NCBI GenBank assembly: GCA_903953195.1
Contig: CAJBIS010000034.1
Location: 1 to 6,942 of the forward strand
Direction: 5' to 3'
Source of the DNA: an uncultured Actinomycetes bacterium
GTDB taxonomy: Bacteria; Actinomycetota; Acidimicrobiia; Acidimicrobiales; Microtrichaceae
DNA length: 6,942 bases
Shown here piece after piece: positions 5,769 to 6,942 of the stretch. The first letter of the stretch is position 1. Each line of letters opens with the position of its first letter. Both the position numbers and the translations under genes were made by a program. The notes below the pieces were generated by a model that was not told the DNA's origin, searched no databases, and saw only the letters and a program-made list of their open reading frames with translations.

Positions 5769-6942
5769 TCACGCTGGGTGGTCGGATTCGGGTGGCGCGT
5801 AGCGAACCCGATGGATCCGCTCACCGACGGTGACCAGATCGGCCTCGTCGACCTGTTCGGCGACCGCGTCGGCGTACGTGGTCACCGTCTCACCGGGTCC
5901 GCGTACCCGCCCGGCCGACCGGCCACGGCGCTCCAGGTCGCGTTCGGCCTGCACGTCCCACGGGGCCGAACGCGGTGCTCGTTGCTCCCTCGCAGACCGC
6001 AAGCGGCCGGCCAGACGCCGCACCAGACGGGCCACCGGTCGGGCAGCGAGCAGCACCGCGACCACCGCCGCGAGCGCGAGCACCAGCAGCATCGGGTCGG
6101 CTTTCGTCGACGACTCGGGCTGATCCCCGACCGAGTTCACACCACTGGTCGGATCGAACGGTGCCCACCCGACCCCCGGCAGGTAGATCTCGCTCCACGC
6201 GTGCGCGTCACGCTCGCGCACGGTGAACCGACCGTTCAGCGGATCGCGCTCCCCCGGCACGAACCCGGTGGCGACCCGGGCCGACACTCCGTTGAGTCGA
6301 GCCAGCACCGTGAACGCGCTCGCCACCTGCTCACACCAGCCCTGCTTCGCCTCGAACAGGAAGTAGTCGACGACGTCATCGCCCGGCGGGACCGGTGTGG
6401 CGTCCAGCGAGTACGTGACGTTGGCCGACAGCCAGCGTTGGATCGCATCCACCACGTCCATCGACGACCGTGGCCGACCCGCGGCGAGCGCGAGCGCGTC
6501 GGCCTGCGCGCCGAGTTCCGCGGCGAGTGCGCGCACCCGATCGGTCGTGAGCGGCGGTTGCGAGTTCGCGTCGGCCACGGCGGCCGGGACCGGTTGGGTA
6601 CCCAGGTCGATGATCGACGTCGCACCCGGACTGGGCAGGCGACTGACGACGGAGTACGTCGCGCCACGTTCGGCGACGGAGTCCGCGGCGACGAGCGTGC
6701 CGTCCGAGAGCCGTGCGGCGCGCACCGTGTCGCTGGCGTCGACGGCAATGGGGGTGGCGGCGGCCGGCAGCACCCGTGAGGCGCGCGCCTGCAACCGGTA
6801 CGTCTGCTCCAGGTCCACGCCCGGCGCGTCGGCGCGCACCGCCGGGTCCGCGGGGTCAGGTCCGAACACGCCGTCGGCGTCGGGGAACTGGCCGCGGTCC
6901 TCGGTCGACGTCCAGCGTCGACCGTCCCACGCGTCGTAGACC
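5769..6942 (-). CDS. TgpA-type membrane transglutaminase-like protein with DUF4129-like tail, N-terminus missing
   Basis: The last 390 codons; the frame is open at the right edge, reading V-Y-D-A-W-D-G-R-R-W, a pattern typical of the segment after the N-terminal membrane helices of this family. The GTG at 6869 is therefore internal and not the start. The transglutaminase core runs at about nt 6452-6135 and shows the whole papain-like triad: Cys in Q-G-W-C-E (6335-6333), His in D-A-H-A-W (6203-6201) and Asp in F-D-P-T (6155-6153). A single membrane helix follows at about 6092-6042, then a basic stretch and a cytoplasmic DUF4129-like end (G-E-T-V-T-T-Y-A; E-R-I-H-R-V-R-Y) at about 5897-5799. 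Full-length relatives are usually 700-800 aa, so roughly half is missing. The core is expected outside the membrane, acting on proteins or peptides; the true substrate is unknown. Relatives are often encoded with a MoxR ATPase and a DUF58 protein, which here would lie beyond the right edge. 191 bases separate it from the pilin genes on the same strand. Confidence 0.85.
   Translation of the reverse strand, partial: VYDAWDGRRWTSTEDRGQFPDADGVFGPDPADPAVRADAPGVDLEQTYRLQARASRVLPAAATPIAVDASDTVRAARLSDGTLVAADSVAERGATYSVVSRLPSPGATSIIDLGTQPVPAAVADANSQPPLTTDRVRALAAELGAQADALALAAGRPRSSMDVVDAIQRWLSANVTYSLDATPVPPGDDVVDYFLFEAKQGWCEQVASAFTVLARLNGVSARVATGFVPGERDPLNGRFTVRERDAHAWSEIYLPGVGWAPFDPTSGVNSVGDQPESSTKADPMLLVLALAAVVAVLLAARPVARLVRRLAGRLRSAREQRAPRSAPWDVQAERDLERRGRSAGRVRGPGETVTTYADAVAEQVDEADLVTVGERIHRVRYAPPESDHPA

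Noticed and set aside
5778..6779. A 333-codon open frame on the plus strand opposite the transglutaminase gene
   Set aside because: Shadow of a gene whose catalytic triad, membrane helix and tail are all legible in the minus-strand frame.
6867..6869. GTG at 6869 as the start of the transglutaminase gene
   Set aside because: The frame stays open to the window edge with family-typical sequence (Y-D-A-W-D-G-R-R-W), and this family needs N-terminal membrane helices that would be missing from a start here.

Overview
The window looks like chromosomal DNA of a high-GC actinobacterium. Codon third positions are strongly G/C, and the protein types fit: a luciferase-like oxidoreductase, a TgpA-type transglutaminase with a DUF4129-like tail, and an actinobacterial PilX-like protein. 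Acidimicrobiia is my best guess, but that is an impression and not something the sequence proves. I see no RNA genes, insertion sequences, CRISPR arrays or phage genes.

Layout, left to right. (a) 1-241, plus strand: the last 79 codons of a luciferase-like (LLM class) oxidoreductase. (b) 242-278: a 37-base convergent gap; a 10-bp direct repeat around it carries GGCGCC palindromes. (c) 279-5577, minus strand: three consecutive genes for proteins with type IV prepilin N-termini. In transcription order they are a small PilV/GspI-like prepilin (174 aa, 5577-5053), a PilW/GspJ-like prepilin with three PKD domains and an FN3-like domain (677 aa, 4981-2948), and a very large PilX/GspK-like protein (890 aa, 2951-279). 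The last two overlap by ATGA. The first two are separated by 71 bases that contain a very strong RNA hairpin. (d) 5578-5768: 191 non-coding bases upstream of the pilin genes, with a plausible sigma-70-type promoter, a perfect 7-bp inverted repeat and a small hairpin. (e) 5769-6942, minus strand: the C-terminal 390 codons of a membrane-bound TgpA-type transglutaminase, open at the window edge.

The pilin genes probably form one transcription unit and are the interesting part. Their order and features (small I-like, J-like, then a large K-like protein without the pilin Glu5) parallel the GspI-GspJ-GspK tip complex of type II secretion and the PilV-PilW-PilX minor pilins of type IV pili. Here the J-like and K-like members are greatly enlarged by extracellular beta-rich domains. 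Cysteine counts in the mature parts of all three are even (2, 10, 22) and mostly fall as close pairs, which suggests disulfide-stabilised surface proteins. The inference is a pilus-tip or adhesin complex whose assembly ATPase, platform protein and prepilin peptidase are encoded elsewhere. The flanking oxidoreductase and transglutaminase show no evident functional tie to it.
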